64,000 bases of DNA. Source: Micromonospora sonchi (GTDB lineage: Bacteria > Actinomycetota > Actinomycetes > Mycobacteriales > Micromonosporaceae). The notes below the pieces were generated by a model. It saw only the letters and a program-made list of their open reading frames with translations, was not told where the DNA came from and made no database searches. Shown here in pieces: positions 1 to 8,237 of the stretch; position 1 is the stretch's first letter, and every line of letters starts with the position of its first letter. Both the position numbers and the translations under genes were made by a program. The DNA lies in NCBI RefSeq assembly GCF_014646235.1, contig NZ_BMNB01000027.1, positions 25,501 to 89,500 on the forward strand. The letters are read 5' to 3'.

Positions 1-892
1 GCCGGGCCCGCTCCGCGCTGCTGGTGATGTCGACGGAGGCGCTGGCGCCGCCGCGCCACCAGCTCGGCCGGCCCAGGTTCACCTTGGATCGCCAGGCCAC
101 CAGTTCCGCGTTGCGTCGCACCTCGGCTCGCCGCGACCAGACCCGCCGCTCGAAGAAGTCGCCGAGTTGGCGGGTGAGTTCGCCGCGGAAGGTGAACTCT
201 CCGGTGTCGGTTTCGGGATAGAGGGCGTACGCCTTCAGGCATCCCGTCTGCTGGGTGTGCACGACGGGTACGCCGGCTCGCCGGGCGGAGTCCACCGCCA
301 GACCCCAGTGGTCGTAGTCGACGTGGCTGGTCACCAGGGCCACTGCGGGACCGCCGCCGAGCAGCGCGTCGTAGTACGACGAGATGGCCCGGGCCAGCGC
401 CTGCCGCCGCTGGTATCGCGGGTCGGCGGTGGGGTCCTCGGGTGCGCGGGGCCGCTTGGTCACCCGGCAGTAGGTGGCGCTGACGAACTCGGCCAGGGTC
501 TCGTCGCTGATCGCCGCGCCCGGGGTCAACCGCCGCCCGGACAGCTCCACCGGCACCGGGCCGGCCGCGCCCTCCACCAGGCGATAGAGGTCGATGACCT
601 CGCTGGCGCCGTACGCCGCTGCCAGCCGCTCGACCAGCGTCACGTCGAACCCGGTCCAGAGCGCCTCGTGCCACATCTGCTCCACGCCGGTCACGACCAC
701 CAGTTGGGCGGGCACGATCCGGCGGATCGCGTTGGCCACCGCCAGGTTGCGCATGGCCACCCTGATGTCCTGGTGGAACACCTCGACGACCAGGTATCGC
801 GGGGACGGTGTGGACCCCAGGTTCTTGCGCCAGTACACCGAAGCGGAGTCGAGGAACGCCTCGAGCTCCTTCTTGTCAGCTTCGAGCCACAC
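1..892 (-). CDS. Hypothetical protein, 3' end beyond window
   Basis: An uninterrupted minus-strand frame of about 297 codons runs off the left edge, so it lacks a stop here. The chosen start is GTG at 892, with AAGGA 11 bases upstream. The frame stays open further upstream, but third positions there lose their G/C bias (TGT, TCA, CGA, GAT, AAA), so I do not extend it. The protein is soluble, with alternating beta/alpha segments such as AQLVVVTGVEQMWHEALW and, later, VTSHVDYDHWGLAVDSARR followed by VPVVHTQQTG. I do not recognise the family. The Rossmann-like alternation and HTQQTG stretch loosely recall surface-polymer glycosyl or polyol-phosphate transferases, but that is only an impression. 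Confidence 0.7.
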   Translation of the reverse strand, partial: MWLEADKKELEAFLDSASVYWRKNLGSTPSPRYLVVEVFHQDIRVAMRNLAVANAIRRIVPAQLVVVTGVEQMWHEALWTGFDVTLVERLAAAYGASEVIDLYRLVEGAAGPVPVELSGRRLTPGAAISDETLAEFVSATYCRVTKRPRAPEDPTADPRYQRRQALARAISSYYDALLGGGPAVALVTSHVDYDHWGLAVDSARRAGVPVVHTQQTGCLKAYALYPETDTGEFTFRGELTRQLGDFFERRVWSRRAEVRRNAELVAWRSKVNLGRPSWWRGGASASVDITSSAERAR

Positions 893-1195
893 CCGCAGGA
901 CCGTCCTTGTCGTGAGATGAGCCAGCGTCGGGACGATACGGCGGGGTTTCGCATCGCAGTCGAACTGTCGGTAGCCGGCCGATGAACAGCCCGCCACCCT
1001 TGTCCGCCCACCCTTGTCCGGCGGCCGTTGCCGCAGCGGCCCCGGGCGGACCGTCCGCAGGTCTGGAAAACCAAGCCGGCTTCATCTACTGTCATCGATG
1101 TTACTGTTAGGTAGTCGTCACTGCGGGCAACCGCCCGACCGGAAGGGAGCCCGACGCCCACATTTGGCCGGCATGGTCGAGGTACCGGTGAGGCG
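893..1195. other. Divergent intergenic region
   Basis: About 300 bases separate the minus-strand hypothetical gene from the plus-strand MFS gene. The stretch around 1083-1125 is clearly more AT-rich than its surroundings and contains CATCGATG and two copies of TACTGT, so the promoters probably lie here. I see no convincing -35/-10 pair and no coding frame with normal codon bias. Confidence 0.4.
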
Positions 1196-2581
1196 ATGAC
1201 AGACGATCGGACCACCCGCACGGACGCGACCGGGCCCGGCAGCGCGCAGCCGGGCTCGGAAGCCGTGCTCGTGCCGCCGGGCGGCGGGGTGCCGACGCCA
1301 CCGCAGCGGGTTCGCTGGGCCGGCGCGGTGGCGGCGCTACGCTGCCGGGAGTTCCGGGCCTTCTGGGTGGGAGCGGTCTGCGCCAGCACGGCCACCTGGA
1401 TGCTCAACCTGACCGTGCCGCTGCTGCTCTACCAGGCGACCGGGCGGGCGGTGTGGGCCGGGCTCGGCGCCTTCGCGCAGTTCATACCGGCGATGCTCGG
1501 CTCCCCGGTCGGCGGGCTGCTGGCCGACCGCTACCCACGCCGGACCGTGCTGGCCACCACGCAGCTGATCGCGCTGCTGGTCGCCCTGCTGCTGGCGCTG
1601 CTCAGCCGGGCCGAGACGCCGCCCCCGGCGACGCTGCTGGCCCTGGTCGCCCTGGCCGGCGCGGCGAACGGGGTGCAGACCCCCGCCTGGCAGAGCCTCA
1701 TCCCCCAACTGGTGCCCGCCCGGCACCTGCTCAACGCGATCGCGCTCAACTCGATGCAGGCCAACCTGGCCCGTGCGCTGGGGCCGGTGCTGGCCACGGC
1801 GGTGCTGGTGCGCGCCGGCAGCACCGCGGCCTTCCTGGCGGCCGCCGGGGCCAACGTCCTGATGCTGCTCGCCCTCGCGACGGTCCGGCCCCGCCCGGCC
1901 CGTGGTCCGGCGTCCCGCCAGTCGGCGCTCGCCCGGCTGGGCGGCGGTGTGCGGTACACCCGCCGGGTGCCCGGGCTGCTGATCGCGGTGCTGCTCGCCG
2001 GGTGCGTCTCCTTCGTCGGTACGCCGATCGTGCAACTCGCGGCGGTCTTCGCCACCGACGTCTACCACGCCGGGACCGCCGGCGCCGGCCTGCTCGCCTC
2101 CGGACTGGGCACCGGCGCCGTACTGGGCGGGGTCCTGCTCAGCGTCTACGGCACCGACCGTCGGCGCTCGGAGGTGACCGCGATGGCCCTGACCGCGCAC
2201 GGTCTCGCGACGATCGCCCTGGCCGCGGCCCCGGCACTCTGGGCCGGGTTCGCGGCGGTGCTCCTGGTCGGGGTGAACTACCTCGCGGTGCTCTCCACCG
2301 CCCACGTGACCGTGCAGGTGCTCTCCCCCGACTCGTTGCGGGGCCGGGTCTCGTCGCTGTACTGGATGGCATTCGCCGGCGGTTACCCGGCCGGCGCCCT
2401 GCTGCAGAGCTGGCTGGCGGACCTGATCGGCGTGCGGTGGGCGGTGGCGCTGACCGGGGTCGGGTTGAGCCTGCTGGTGGCGTCACTGCGGCGGCGCCGG
2501 CTGCTCGACACCCTCGACGGCCCGCCCTCTAAGGAAGGGCCCCCTGTTAACGCCTCAGGTAGTAAAAGGGCCCCTTCTTAA
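1196..2581 (+). CDS. MFS transporter, DHA3-like efflux family
   Basis: The 461-residue product has about 12 hydrophobic segments between residues 50 and 440, with a cytoplasmic N-terminus rich in Thr, Gly and Pro. The loop after the second helix reads GGLLADRYPRRTVL, the MFS motif A, which points to proton-driven export. Closest general resemblance is to the macrolide/EntS-like DHA3 exporters; the substrate cannot be read from sequence. ATG 1196 is preceded by GGTGAGG. The last 15 or so codons (KEGPPVNASGSKRAPS) are translated from a GGGCCC-rich hairpin repeat rather than typical MFS sequence, so the native C-terminus was probably around LDGPPS. Confidence 0.9.
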   Translation: MTDDRTTRTDATGPGSAQPGSEAVLVPPGGGVPTPPQRVRWAGAVAALRCREFRAFWVGAVCASTATWMLNLTVPLLLYQATGRAVWAGLGAFAQFIPAMLGSPVGGLLADRYPRRTVLATTQLIALLVALLLALLSRAETPPPATLLALVALAGAANGVQTPAWQSLIPQLVPARHLLNAIALNSMQANLARALGPVLATAVLVRAGSTAAFLAAAGANVLMLLALATVRPRPARGPASRQSALARLGGGVRYTRRVPGLLIAVLLAGCVSFVGTPIVQLAAVFATDVYHAGTAGAGLLASGLGTGAVLGGVLLSVYGTDRRRSEVTAMALTAHGLATIALAAAPALWAGFAAVLLVGVNYLAVLSTAHVTVQVLSPDSLRGRVSSLYWMAFAGGYPAGALLQSWLADLIGVRWAVALTGVGLSLLVASLRRRRLLDTLDGPPSKEGPPVNASGSKRAPS

Positions 2582-2583
2582 CA
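2530..2583. repeat. GGGCCC-rich imperfect inverted repeat
   Basis: The left arm TAAGGAAGGGCCCC (2530-2543) and the right arm AAGGGCCCCTTCTTAA (2566-2581) form an imperfect hairpin around an AT-richer centre with GTTAAC. It overlaps the 3' end of the MFS gene and supplies its stop codon. Structure and position suit a terminator or a small dispersed element. From general knowledge, similar GGGCCC/TTAAC elements are frequent between genes in Micromonosporaceae, but I cannot verify copy number from one window; no second copy was seen here. Confidence 0.55.
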
Positions 2584-2678
2584 TCGCGCCGCCGCGCCGT
2601 CGGGAGGACCAGCGACACATTCTGCGGAGTGAAGAGCGCCGCACCGGCTTCTCCGTCGCCTGATCTTGCTGGTAGCTT

Positions 2679-2695
2679 TTGCCAAGATTTTGCAA
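2679..2695. promoter_or_regulatory. Candidate operator upstream of FecCD operon
   Basis: TTGCCAAGATTTTGCAA is a 17-bp imperfect palindrome with TTGC/GCAA outer arms. It lies 28 bases upstream of the permease start in the only AT-rich stretch between the two genes, so an operator is plausible. It does not match a DtxR/IdeR iron box (TTAGG-type), so iron control is not supported by this site. Confidence 0.3.
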
Positions 2696-2723
2696 GAGCC
2701 AGAGCAGTGCAGATTGGGGTACG

Positions 2724-3812
2724 GTGACCGCCATCGCCCTGTGCAAGGGTGGACCGGACCTGCTCGGCGTCGCGGCGCAGCGACGCCGGACGGGGTTCTG
2801 GCTGCTCGCGCTGACCGTCGGACTGATCGTGACCGGAGTCGTCGCGGTCGGGTCCGGGGCGGTCGGGATTCCCCCGCTGACAGTGGCCCGGATCATCGGG
2901 CACCACCTCGTCGGGGTGCCCGGCGACGTGACCTGGACGCCGCCGCAGGAGGCCATCGTCTGGCAGGTACGGCTGCCCCGGGTGCTGCTCGGCATGCTGG
3001 TCGGCGCCGGGCTGGCCGTCTGCGGGGTGGCGTTGCAGGCCATGGTGCGCAACGTGCTGGCCGATCCGTACCTGCTCGGCATCAACTCCGGCGCCTCCAG
3101 CGGCGCGGCCGCGGCGATCCTCTTCGGCGCCGGTGCCGGTTTCGGCCAGTACGCCCTCTCCACCAGCGCGTTTCTCGGGGCGCTCGCGGCGTCGCTGCTG
3201 GTCTTCCTGATCGCGCGCAGCGGCGGCCGGGTGACCTCGATCCGGTTGCTGCTCTCCGGCGTCGCCGTCGGCTACGCGCTGTACGCCACCACCAGCTTCC
3301 TGATCTTCGCCTCGGGATCCGCCGAGGGCGCCCGGTCGGTGATGTTCTGGCTCCTCGGCTCGCTGGGCCTGGCCCGCTGGGACGCCCTGCTGGCGGTGGC
3401 CGCCATCGTGCTGATCGGCATGATCGGCTACCTGACCGTCGTCGGGCGGCGGCTCGACGTCCTGGCCATCGGTGACGAGACCGCACAGACCCTGGGCGTC
3501 TCGCCGGACCGGTTCCGGCTGCGCCTGCTCGTGCTGGTCTCGCTCAGCGTCGGCGTGCTGGTCTCCGCCGCCGGCAGCATCGGGTTCGTCGGCCTCGTCG
3601 TCCCCCACCTGGCCCGACGCGTCGTCGGGGCTGCGCACGTCCGGGTGGTGCCGGTGGCCGCTCTGCTCGGGGCCATCCTCCTGATCTGGGCCGACGTGCT
3701 CGCCCGGGTGCTGCTGGCCCCGCAGGAGATCCCGATCGGCATCATCACCTCCCTGCTCGGCGCACCCTTCCTGCTGATCCTGATCCGTCGTCTGCACGCC
3801 ACCGGCGCGTGA
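2724..3812 (+). CDS. FecCD-family ABC transporter permease
   Basis: The 362-residue permease belongs to the BtuC/FhuB/FecCD family, which imports siderophores, haem or corrinoids as a homodimer. Seen are about ten hydrophobic helices and the family stretch LRVLLG-like VRLPRVLLGMLVGAGLAVCG near residues 80-100, then GINSGASSGAA and, near the end, GSIGFVGLVVPHLARR. The start is taken as GTG 2724; the in-frame TTG at 2679 would add 15 residues with poor codon bias and overlaps the palindrome. It is first in an operon with its binding protein, ATPase and a methyltransferase. Confidence 0.9.
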   Translation: MTAIALCKGGPDLLGVAAQRRRTGFWLLALTVGLIVTGVVAVGSGAVGIPPLTVARIIGHHLVGVPGDVTWTPPQEAIVWQVRLPRVLLGMLVGAGLAVCGVALQAMVRNVLADPYLLGINSGASSGAAAAILFGAGAGFGQYALSTSAFLGALAASLLVFLIARSGGRVTSIRLLLSGVAVGYALYATTSFLIFASGSAEGARSVMFWLLGSLGLARWDALLAVAAIVLIGMIGYLTVVGRRLDVLAIGDETAQTLGVSPDRFRLRLLVLVSLSVGVLVSAAGSIGFVGLVVPHLARRVVGAAHVRVVPVAALLGAILLIWADVLARVLLAPQEIPIGIITSLLGAPFLLILIRRLHATGA

Positions 3813-3834
3813 GCGCCCGCCCGAGGAGGCACCG

Positions 3835-4815
3835 ATGAAAGCAACCCGTCTCGCCGCCGCCACCGGCGCCGCCCTGCTGGTGCTGGCGGGGTGCGGCGGC
3901 GGCACCGACGGGCCGACCGCGTCCGGTCCGGGCTTCCCGGTCACCGTCACCAACTGCGGGGTGGATGTGACCTTCGACGCCGCGCCACAGCGGGTCGTCC
4001 TGCTCAAGAGCGCGGCCGTGCCGTACCTGCACGCGCTCGGCGTCATGGATCGGGTCACCGCCCGCGCCGGGCAGTACCCGAGGGAGTACTACGACGCCGC
4101 GGCCCTCGCCGAGCTGGACCGGATCCCGTTGCTGACCGACCGGACCGACACCAGCGGCCACCTACAGATCTCCAAGGAGGTGGTGATCAGCCAACAGCCC
4201 GACCTGGTGCTCGGCGAGGTCGACAACCTCTCCCGCGACACCCTCTCCGCGGTGGACATCCCGCTGTTGGAGGAGCCGGCGATGTGCCCCGACAGCACCG
4301 CCGTGCCGACCTTCGACGACATCTACCGGCAGCTGGAGACCTACGGCCGGGTGTTCGGCCGCGAGGCCGAGGCCAGCACGGCCGTCACCGCGCTGCGCGA
4401 ACGCATGGCCACGGTTCAGGCCGAGGTCGGTACGCCGTCCGGACGCAGCGCGGCGGTGCTGTACCCGACGATCGGCGGCGGCGTCACGTACGCCTACGGC
4501 ACCGGCAGCATGGCCCACCCGCAGTTGACGGCGGCCGGTCTCCGCAACGTCTTCGGCGACGTCAAGCAGCGTGTCTTCGAGGTCACCGTGGAGGAACTGC
4601 TCGGCCGCGATCCCGACGTGCTGATCCTGCTCCACAGCGACGGCGACCCGAAGGCCGTCGAGAAGGCGCTCACCGGGCTGCCCGGCGCCGGGAACCTCAC
4701 CGCCGTCCGCGAGGGCCGGATCATGACCCAGCTGTTCAACTTCACCGAGCCGCCGACGCCGCTGTCCATCGACGGCCTGGAGCGGATCGTGCGGCACTTC
4801 GGGGACGGCACGTGA
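3835..4815 (+). CDS. FecB/TroA-type substrate-binding lipoprotein
   Basis: The 326-residue extracellular binding protein of the FecCD importer starts with a lipoprotein signal ending LLVLAGCGGG, so Cys20 is the likely lipid anchor. The rest is a two-lobe TroA-like fold: PQRVVLLKSAAVPYLHALG in lobe 1, QPDLVLGEVDN at the hinge, and a C-terminal lobe with VTVEELLGRDPDVLILLHSDG. A metal-complex, corrinoid or similar chelate is the expected ligand class, but the specific ligand cannot be read. An AGGAGG-like sequence precedes ATG 3835. Its stop overlaps the ATPase start by GTGA. Confidence 0.9.
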   Translation: MKATRLAAATGAALLVLAGCGGGTDGPTASGPGFPVTVTNCGVDVTFDAAPQRVVLLKSAAVPYLHALGVMDRVTARAGQYPREYYDAAALAELDRIPLLTDRTDTSGHLQISKEVVISQQPDLVLGEVDNLSRDTLSAVDIPLLEEPAMCPDSTAVPTFDDIYRQLETYGRVFGREAEASTAVTALRERMATVQAEVGTPSGRSAAVLYPTIGGGVTYAYGTGSMAHPQLTAAGLRNVFGDVKQRVFEVTVEELLGRDPDVLILLHSDGDPKAVEKALTGLPGAGNLTAVREGRIMTQLFNFTEPPTPLSIDGLERIVRHFGDGT

Positions 4816-5597
4816 TCCGGGCGAGCGAGGTCTCCTGGCGCTACGGCGCGAACCCCGTGATCGACGGGGTCAGCGTGACCGCGCGGCCGGGCCGGGTCCT
4901 CGGGCTGATCGGCCCGAACGGCAGCGGCAAGACCACCCTGCTGCGGCTGCTCTACGGCGCCCTGCGCAGCCCCACCGGACAGGTCACCGTCGACGGTGAC
5001 GAGCTGTCCGCCCTGCCGTCGCGGGAGGCCGCCCGCCGGTTGGCCGTGGTGGTGCAGGAGGCCGGCGGCGAGACCGCCCTCACCGTGGCCGAGCTGGTGC
5101 TGCTGGGCCGGGGACCGCACCTGTCGACGTTCCAGCGCACCAGCCGCGCCGATCACGAGATCGCCGCCCGCTGCCTGGCCCGGGTCGGGGCCGCCCATCT
5201 CGGCGGGCGGGCCTTCGCCCAGCTCTCCGGAGGTGAGCGCCAGCGGGTGCTGATCGCCCGGGCGTTGGCCCAGCAGGCCACCCACCTGCTGCTCGACGAA
5301 CCCACCAACCACCTGGACATCCGCTACCAGCACGAGGTACTGCACCTGGTGCGTACCCTCGGCACCTGCTCCGTCGTCGTGCTGCACGACCTCAACCTCG
5401 CCGCCCGCTACTGCGACGACCTGGTGCTGCTCGGCTCGGGCGGCGTGGCCGCCGCCGGCACCACCGACGAGGTGCTCGACGCCACCGTCCTGGAACCCGT
5501 CTACGGCATCGGCATCCAGCGCCTGGACCTCGACGACGGCATCCATCTGCTGTTCCACCCGATCGACCACACCGCCAAACAGAGGAGTGCCGCATGA
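4812..5597 (+). CDS. ABC transporter ATPase (FecE/BtuD-like)
   Basis: The 261-residue nucleotide-binding subunit has Walker A GPNGSGKTTL near residue 37, signature LSGGERQR near 138, Walker B HLLLDEPTNHLD and a switch His in VVLHDLNLAARYCDD. This DEPTNHLD/HDLNLAARYCD pattern is typical of FecE/FepC/BtuD ATPases. The start is GTG 4812, giving a 4-base GTGA overlap with the binding-protein gene; a larger frame through the region is only a shadow. Its stop overlaps the methyltransferase ATG (ATGA), so all four genes should be translationally coupled. Confidence 0.92.
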   Translation: MIRASEVSWRYGANPVIDGVSVTARPGRVLGLIGPNGSGKTTLLRLLYGALRSPTGQVTVDGDELSALPSREAARRLAVVVQEAGGETALTVAELVLLGRGPHLSTFQRTSRADHEIAARCLARVGAAHLGGRAFAQLSGGERQRVLIARALAQQATHLLLDEPTNHLDIRYQHEVLHLVRTLGTCSVVVLHDLNLAARYCDDLVLLGSGGVAAAGTTDEVLDATVLEPVYGIGIQRLDLDDGIHLLFHPIDHTAKQRSAA

Positions 5598-6289
5598 GCG
5601 TGCAGGAGAAAATCAACGACTACTGGACCGGCCGCGCGCCGGACTACGACGCGTACCAGCAACGTCCCGACCGGCTCGCCGCGGACCAGGAGGCCTGGTC
5701 GCGGATCTGGGCCGAGGCCCTGCCGGCGGCGCCGCTGGACGTGCTCGACGTCGGCACCGGCAGCGGGCAGGTCGCCATGGTCCTCGCCGGCCTCGGGCAC
5801 CGCGTCACCGGCATCGACCTCTCCGAGGGGATGCTCGACCAGGCCCGCCGGCACGCCGCCGCCGTCGCCAACGGCCCGGTCATCCAGTACGGCGACGCGG
5901 TGGCACCGGACTTCCCGGCCGCGAGCTTCGACGCGGTGACCAGCCGCTACCTGATGTGGACGCTGCGCGAGCCGCAGGAGGCCGTGGCGAACTGGGCGCG
6001 CCTGCTCCGGCCCGGCGGCACCATCGCCGTGGTCGACAGCACCTGGTTCCCCGACGGTCTCGACAACGCCTCGGAGAACTTCACCGAGCACTACGATCCG
6101 CAGGTCCAGGCCGTCCTGCCGCTGGCCGCCGCCAGCTCCATCGACCAGACCGTCGCGGTCCTGCAGCAGGCGGGGCTGTCGAAGGTCAACGTGACGCCGC
6201 TGACCTCGATCTACGAGTTGGACCAGCGGTACGGCGTCGCACCGAACCACGAACACCAGATGCAGTACCTGGTCACCGGCACGGTCTGA
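5594..6289 (+). CDS. Class I SAM-dependent methyltransferase
   Basis: The 231-residue protein has a methyltransferase-11 type core: motif I DVLDVGTGSGQVA near residue 48, GIDLSEGMLDQAR after strand 2 and LLRPGGTIAVVDSTW after strand 5. It is the last gene of the FecCD importer operon and overlaps the ATPase stop. Fixed linkage to an importer of metal chelates suggests it modifies the imported ligand or a metallophore/porphyrin-like compound; this is inference from context. No membrane segment or signal peptide is present. Confidence 0.85.
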   Translation: MSVQEKINDYWTGRAPDYDAYQQRPDRLAADQEAWSRIWAEALPAAPLDVLDVGTGSGQVAMVLAGLGHRVTGIDLSEGMLDQARRHAAAVANGPVIQYGDAVAPDFPAASFDAVTSRYLMWTLREPQEAVANWARLLRPGGTIAVVDSTWFPDGLDNASENFTEHYDPQVQAVLPLAAASSIDQTVAVLQQAGLSKVNVTPLTSIYELDQRYGVAPNHEHQMQYLVTGTV

Positions 6290-6320
6290 GCCGGCCCCGG
6301 GGACGGCGGATGCCGACGGC

Positions 6321-6351
6321 TTGACCTCAACCACGGTTGAGGTCGGAGACT
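6321..6351 (+). promoter_or_regulatory. SoxR/MerR-type promoter and operator
   Basis: The -35 TTGACC (6321-6326) and a weak -10 GAGACT (6346-6351) are separated by 19 bases, the long spacer used by MerR-family activators. The spacer carries CCTCAACCACGGTTGAGG (6325-6342), whose outer half-sites CCTCAA/TTGAGG are identical to the SoxR box. It sits 30 bases before the oxidoreductase start. Streptomyces SoxR is known to control quinone-type oxidoreductases in response to redox-active compounds. No soxR gene lies in the window. Confidence 0.75.
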
Positions 6352-6381
6352 CGATCTCGTTGGCGACGAGAGGAGTCGGTG

Positions 6382-7293
6382 ATGAAGGCAGCGGCATTCG
6401 CTGAACCTGGCGGCCCGGACGTGTTACGCCTGATGGAGGTCGACACGCCACAGGCCGGCACGGGGCAGGTGCGCGTGCGGGTCAGGGCGGCGGGCGTGCA
6501 GCCCTTCGACTGCGCGGTGCGGGCCGGCTGGACGCCGCCCGGCGCGCCGCCGGGATTCCCGAGGATCCCGGGCAACGAGTTCGCCGGCGTGGTCGACCAG
6601 ATCGGCGAGGGTGTCACCGGCGTCGCCGTCGGCACCGAGGTGCTCGGCTTCGACCTGCTCAACGCGTACGCCGAACATGTCGTCGTACCCGCCGGGCACG
6701 TCACCGCCAAACCAGCCGGCATGCCCTGGGAGGTGGCCGGTGGGTTCAGCGCCGGGGCGCAGACGGCGCACATCGCGCTGCGGGAGCTGAACGTCGGCAA
6801 GGGCGACACCGTCCTCATCCACGGGGCCGCCGGCGCGGTCGGCACCGTCGCGGTTCAGCTGGCGGTCCAGTGGGGCGCCACCGTCATCGGCACCGCCCGC
6901 GAAGTGAACCACGACTACCTGCGTTCGCTCGGCGCGACCCCGGTCGCCTACGGCGACGGCCTGCTGGAGCGCGTACGGGCAGCCGCGCCGGACGGTGTGG
7001 ACGTCGCCCTGGACGGCGCTGGCGGTGACGCGCTGGCCGTCTCGCTGGCCCTGGTGGCCGACCGAAGCCGGATCCTCACCCTGGTCGAGCACGGCAGGTC
7101 GCAGGAACTCGGCATCCGGGTCACCCCCGCCTCACGTTCGGCGGCTCGGCTCGCCGAACTGGCCGAACTGTACGCGCACGGAAAACTGCGCATCCACGTA
7201 CGCGAGACCTTTCCGCTGGCTCGGGCGGCCGACGCCCATCGTGTGGTGGAGACCGGGCACGGTCGCGGCAAGGTCGTCCTCACCGTCGAGTGA
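6382..7293 (+). CDS. NADP-dependent MDR oxidoreductase (quinone reductase-like)
   Basis: The 303-residue enzyme is a zinc-free medium-chain dehydrogenase/reductase. Residues 1-115 form the GroES-like domain (GNEFAGVVDQIGEGV), followed by a Rossmann domain with GAAGAVGTVAVQLA near residue 150 and a C-terminal GRGKVVLTVE typical of quinone oxidoreductases. No catalytic-zinc cysteine cluster is visible. ATG 6382 follows AGGAG; the frame opens 45 bases earlier but that extension would run over the SoxR-type promoter. It is likely bicistronic with the flavin-dependent oxidoreductase 32 bases downstream and induced by redox-cycling compounds through the upstream box. Confidence 0.9.
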   Translation: MKAAAFAEPGGPDVLRLMEVDTPQAGTGQVRVRVRAAGVQPFDCAVRAGWTPPGAPPGFPRIPGNEFAGVVDQIGEGVTGVAVGTEVLGFDLLNAYAEHVVVPAGHVTAKPAGMPWEVAGGFSAGAQTAHIALRELNVGKGDTVLIHGAAGAVGTVAVQLAVQWGATVIGTAREVNHDYLRSLGATPVAYGDGLLERVRAAAPDGVDVALDGAGGDALAVSLALVADRSRILTLVEHGRSQELGIRVTPASRSAARLAELAELYAHGKLRIHVRETFPLARAADAHRVVETGHGRGKVVLTVE

Positions 7294-7325
7294 ATGCCAC
7301 CGCACCGCATCCGGAGGGGATAAGC

Positions 7326-8231
7326 ATGAGCGCATTCGGCGTCGGCGTGATCCTGCCGTCGGTCGCGGTTCAGCAGCGACAGGGCCTGGATCTGCCGACC
7401 GCCGCACGGCACGCCGAGGAGCTGGGCCTGGACAGCGTCTGGCACGGCGACCACCTGGCCGTCGGCATGCCCACACTGGACTGCGCCGTCGCACTGGCCG
7501 CCGCAGCCGCCGCCACCCGGCGGATCCGGGTCGGCGCCAGCGTGTTCGTTCCGGCGATCCGTCCGGTCGCCTGGGCCGCCAAGCAGATCGCCAGCCTCCA
7601 GCACGTATCGGGGGGGAGGCTGGTGGTCGGCATCGGCTCGGGCGGCGGGCCGGGCCAGTGGGCCGCCGCCGGCGTGCCGTACGCGGAACGTGGGCGCCGC
7701 ACCGACACCGCGCTGGAGCTGCTGCCGGGTTTGTTGGCCGGCGAGCCGGTCCGGCTGCGCGACGAGCCGGGCCAACCCGTCGTGGACCTCGCTCTGTCCG
7801 TGCCGTCGCCACCGTTCTGGGTCGGCAACGCCTCCCCGGTCGCGATCCGCCGCGCGGCCCGCCACGGCGACGGCTGGTTCCCGTCGCTCGTACCCGAGGA
7901 CGAGATCGCGGACGCGCTGCCCCGGCTCACCGAACTCGCCGCCGCCCACGGACGGCCCACCCCGACCGTCGCGGTGGGCGCCACCGGGGTCCTCGGCTCC
8001 GGCGGCGACCTTCCCACCCGCGAGGAGATCGCCGCAGGCTTGACCAGGTCGTACGGCATGCCGGCGGAGCGGGCCGCCACGATCCCGATCACCGGGACAC
8101 CTCGGGACGCGGCACGGCGACTGGCCGCCTACCGCCGCGCCGGGGCAGCCCACCTGGTCATCGGCTTCTCCGGCGGCGACTGGCGTCGACAGTGCGAACT
8201 CCTCGCCGAGGCTCGCACCCTGCTCGACTGA
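7326..8231 (+). CDS. LLM-class flavin/F420-dependent oxidoreductase
   Basis: The 301-residue bacterial luciferase-like TIM barrel starts GVGVILPSV and contains LDSVWHGDHL, VSGGRLVVGIGSGGGPGQW-like phosphate-binding loops and a C-terminal AAYRRAGAAHLVIGF. Such actinobacterial enzymes use FMN or F420; which one cannot be decided here. ATG 7326 is preceded by GGAGGGGA. It shares the SoxR-type promoter with the upstream quinone reductase-like gene, so both may detoxify or reduce quinone-like or xenobiotic substrates. It converges with the XRE gene, leaving a 6-base gap. Confidence 0.85.
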   Translation: MSAFGVGVILPSVAVQQRQGLDLPTAARHAEELGLDSVWHGDHLAVGMPTLDCAVALAAAAAATRRIRVGASVFVPAIRPVAWAAKQIASLQHVSGGRLVVGIGSGGGPGQWAAAGVPYAERGRRTDTALELLPGLLAGEPVRLRDEPGQPVVDLALSVPSPPFWVGNASPVAIRRAARHGDGWFPSLVPEDEIADALPRLTELAAAHGRPTPTVAVGATGVLGSGGDLPTREEIAAGLTRSYGMPAERAATIPITGTPRDAARRLAAYRRAGAAHLVIGFSGGDWRRQCELLAEARTLLD

Positions 8232-8237
8232 CGCCGA

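Noticed and set aside
2639..2723. Iron box (DtxR/IdeR) before the FecCD operon
   Set aside because: The palindrome present does not match the TTAGGTTAGGCTAACCTAA consensus.
2679..2723. TTG start for the FecCD permease
   Set aside because: The 15 added codons have non-actinomycete third positions and coincide with the operator-like palindrome; GTG 2724 is better.
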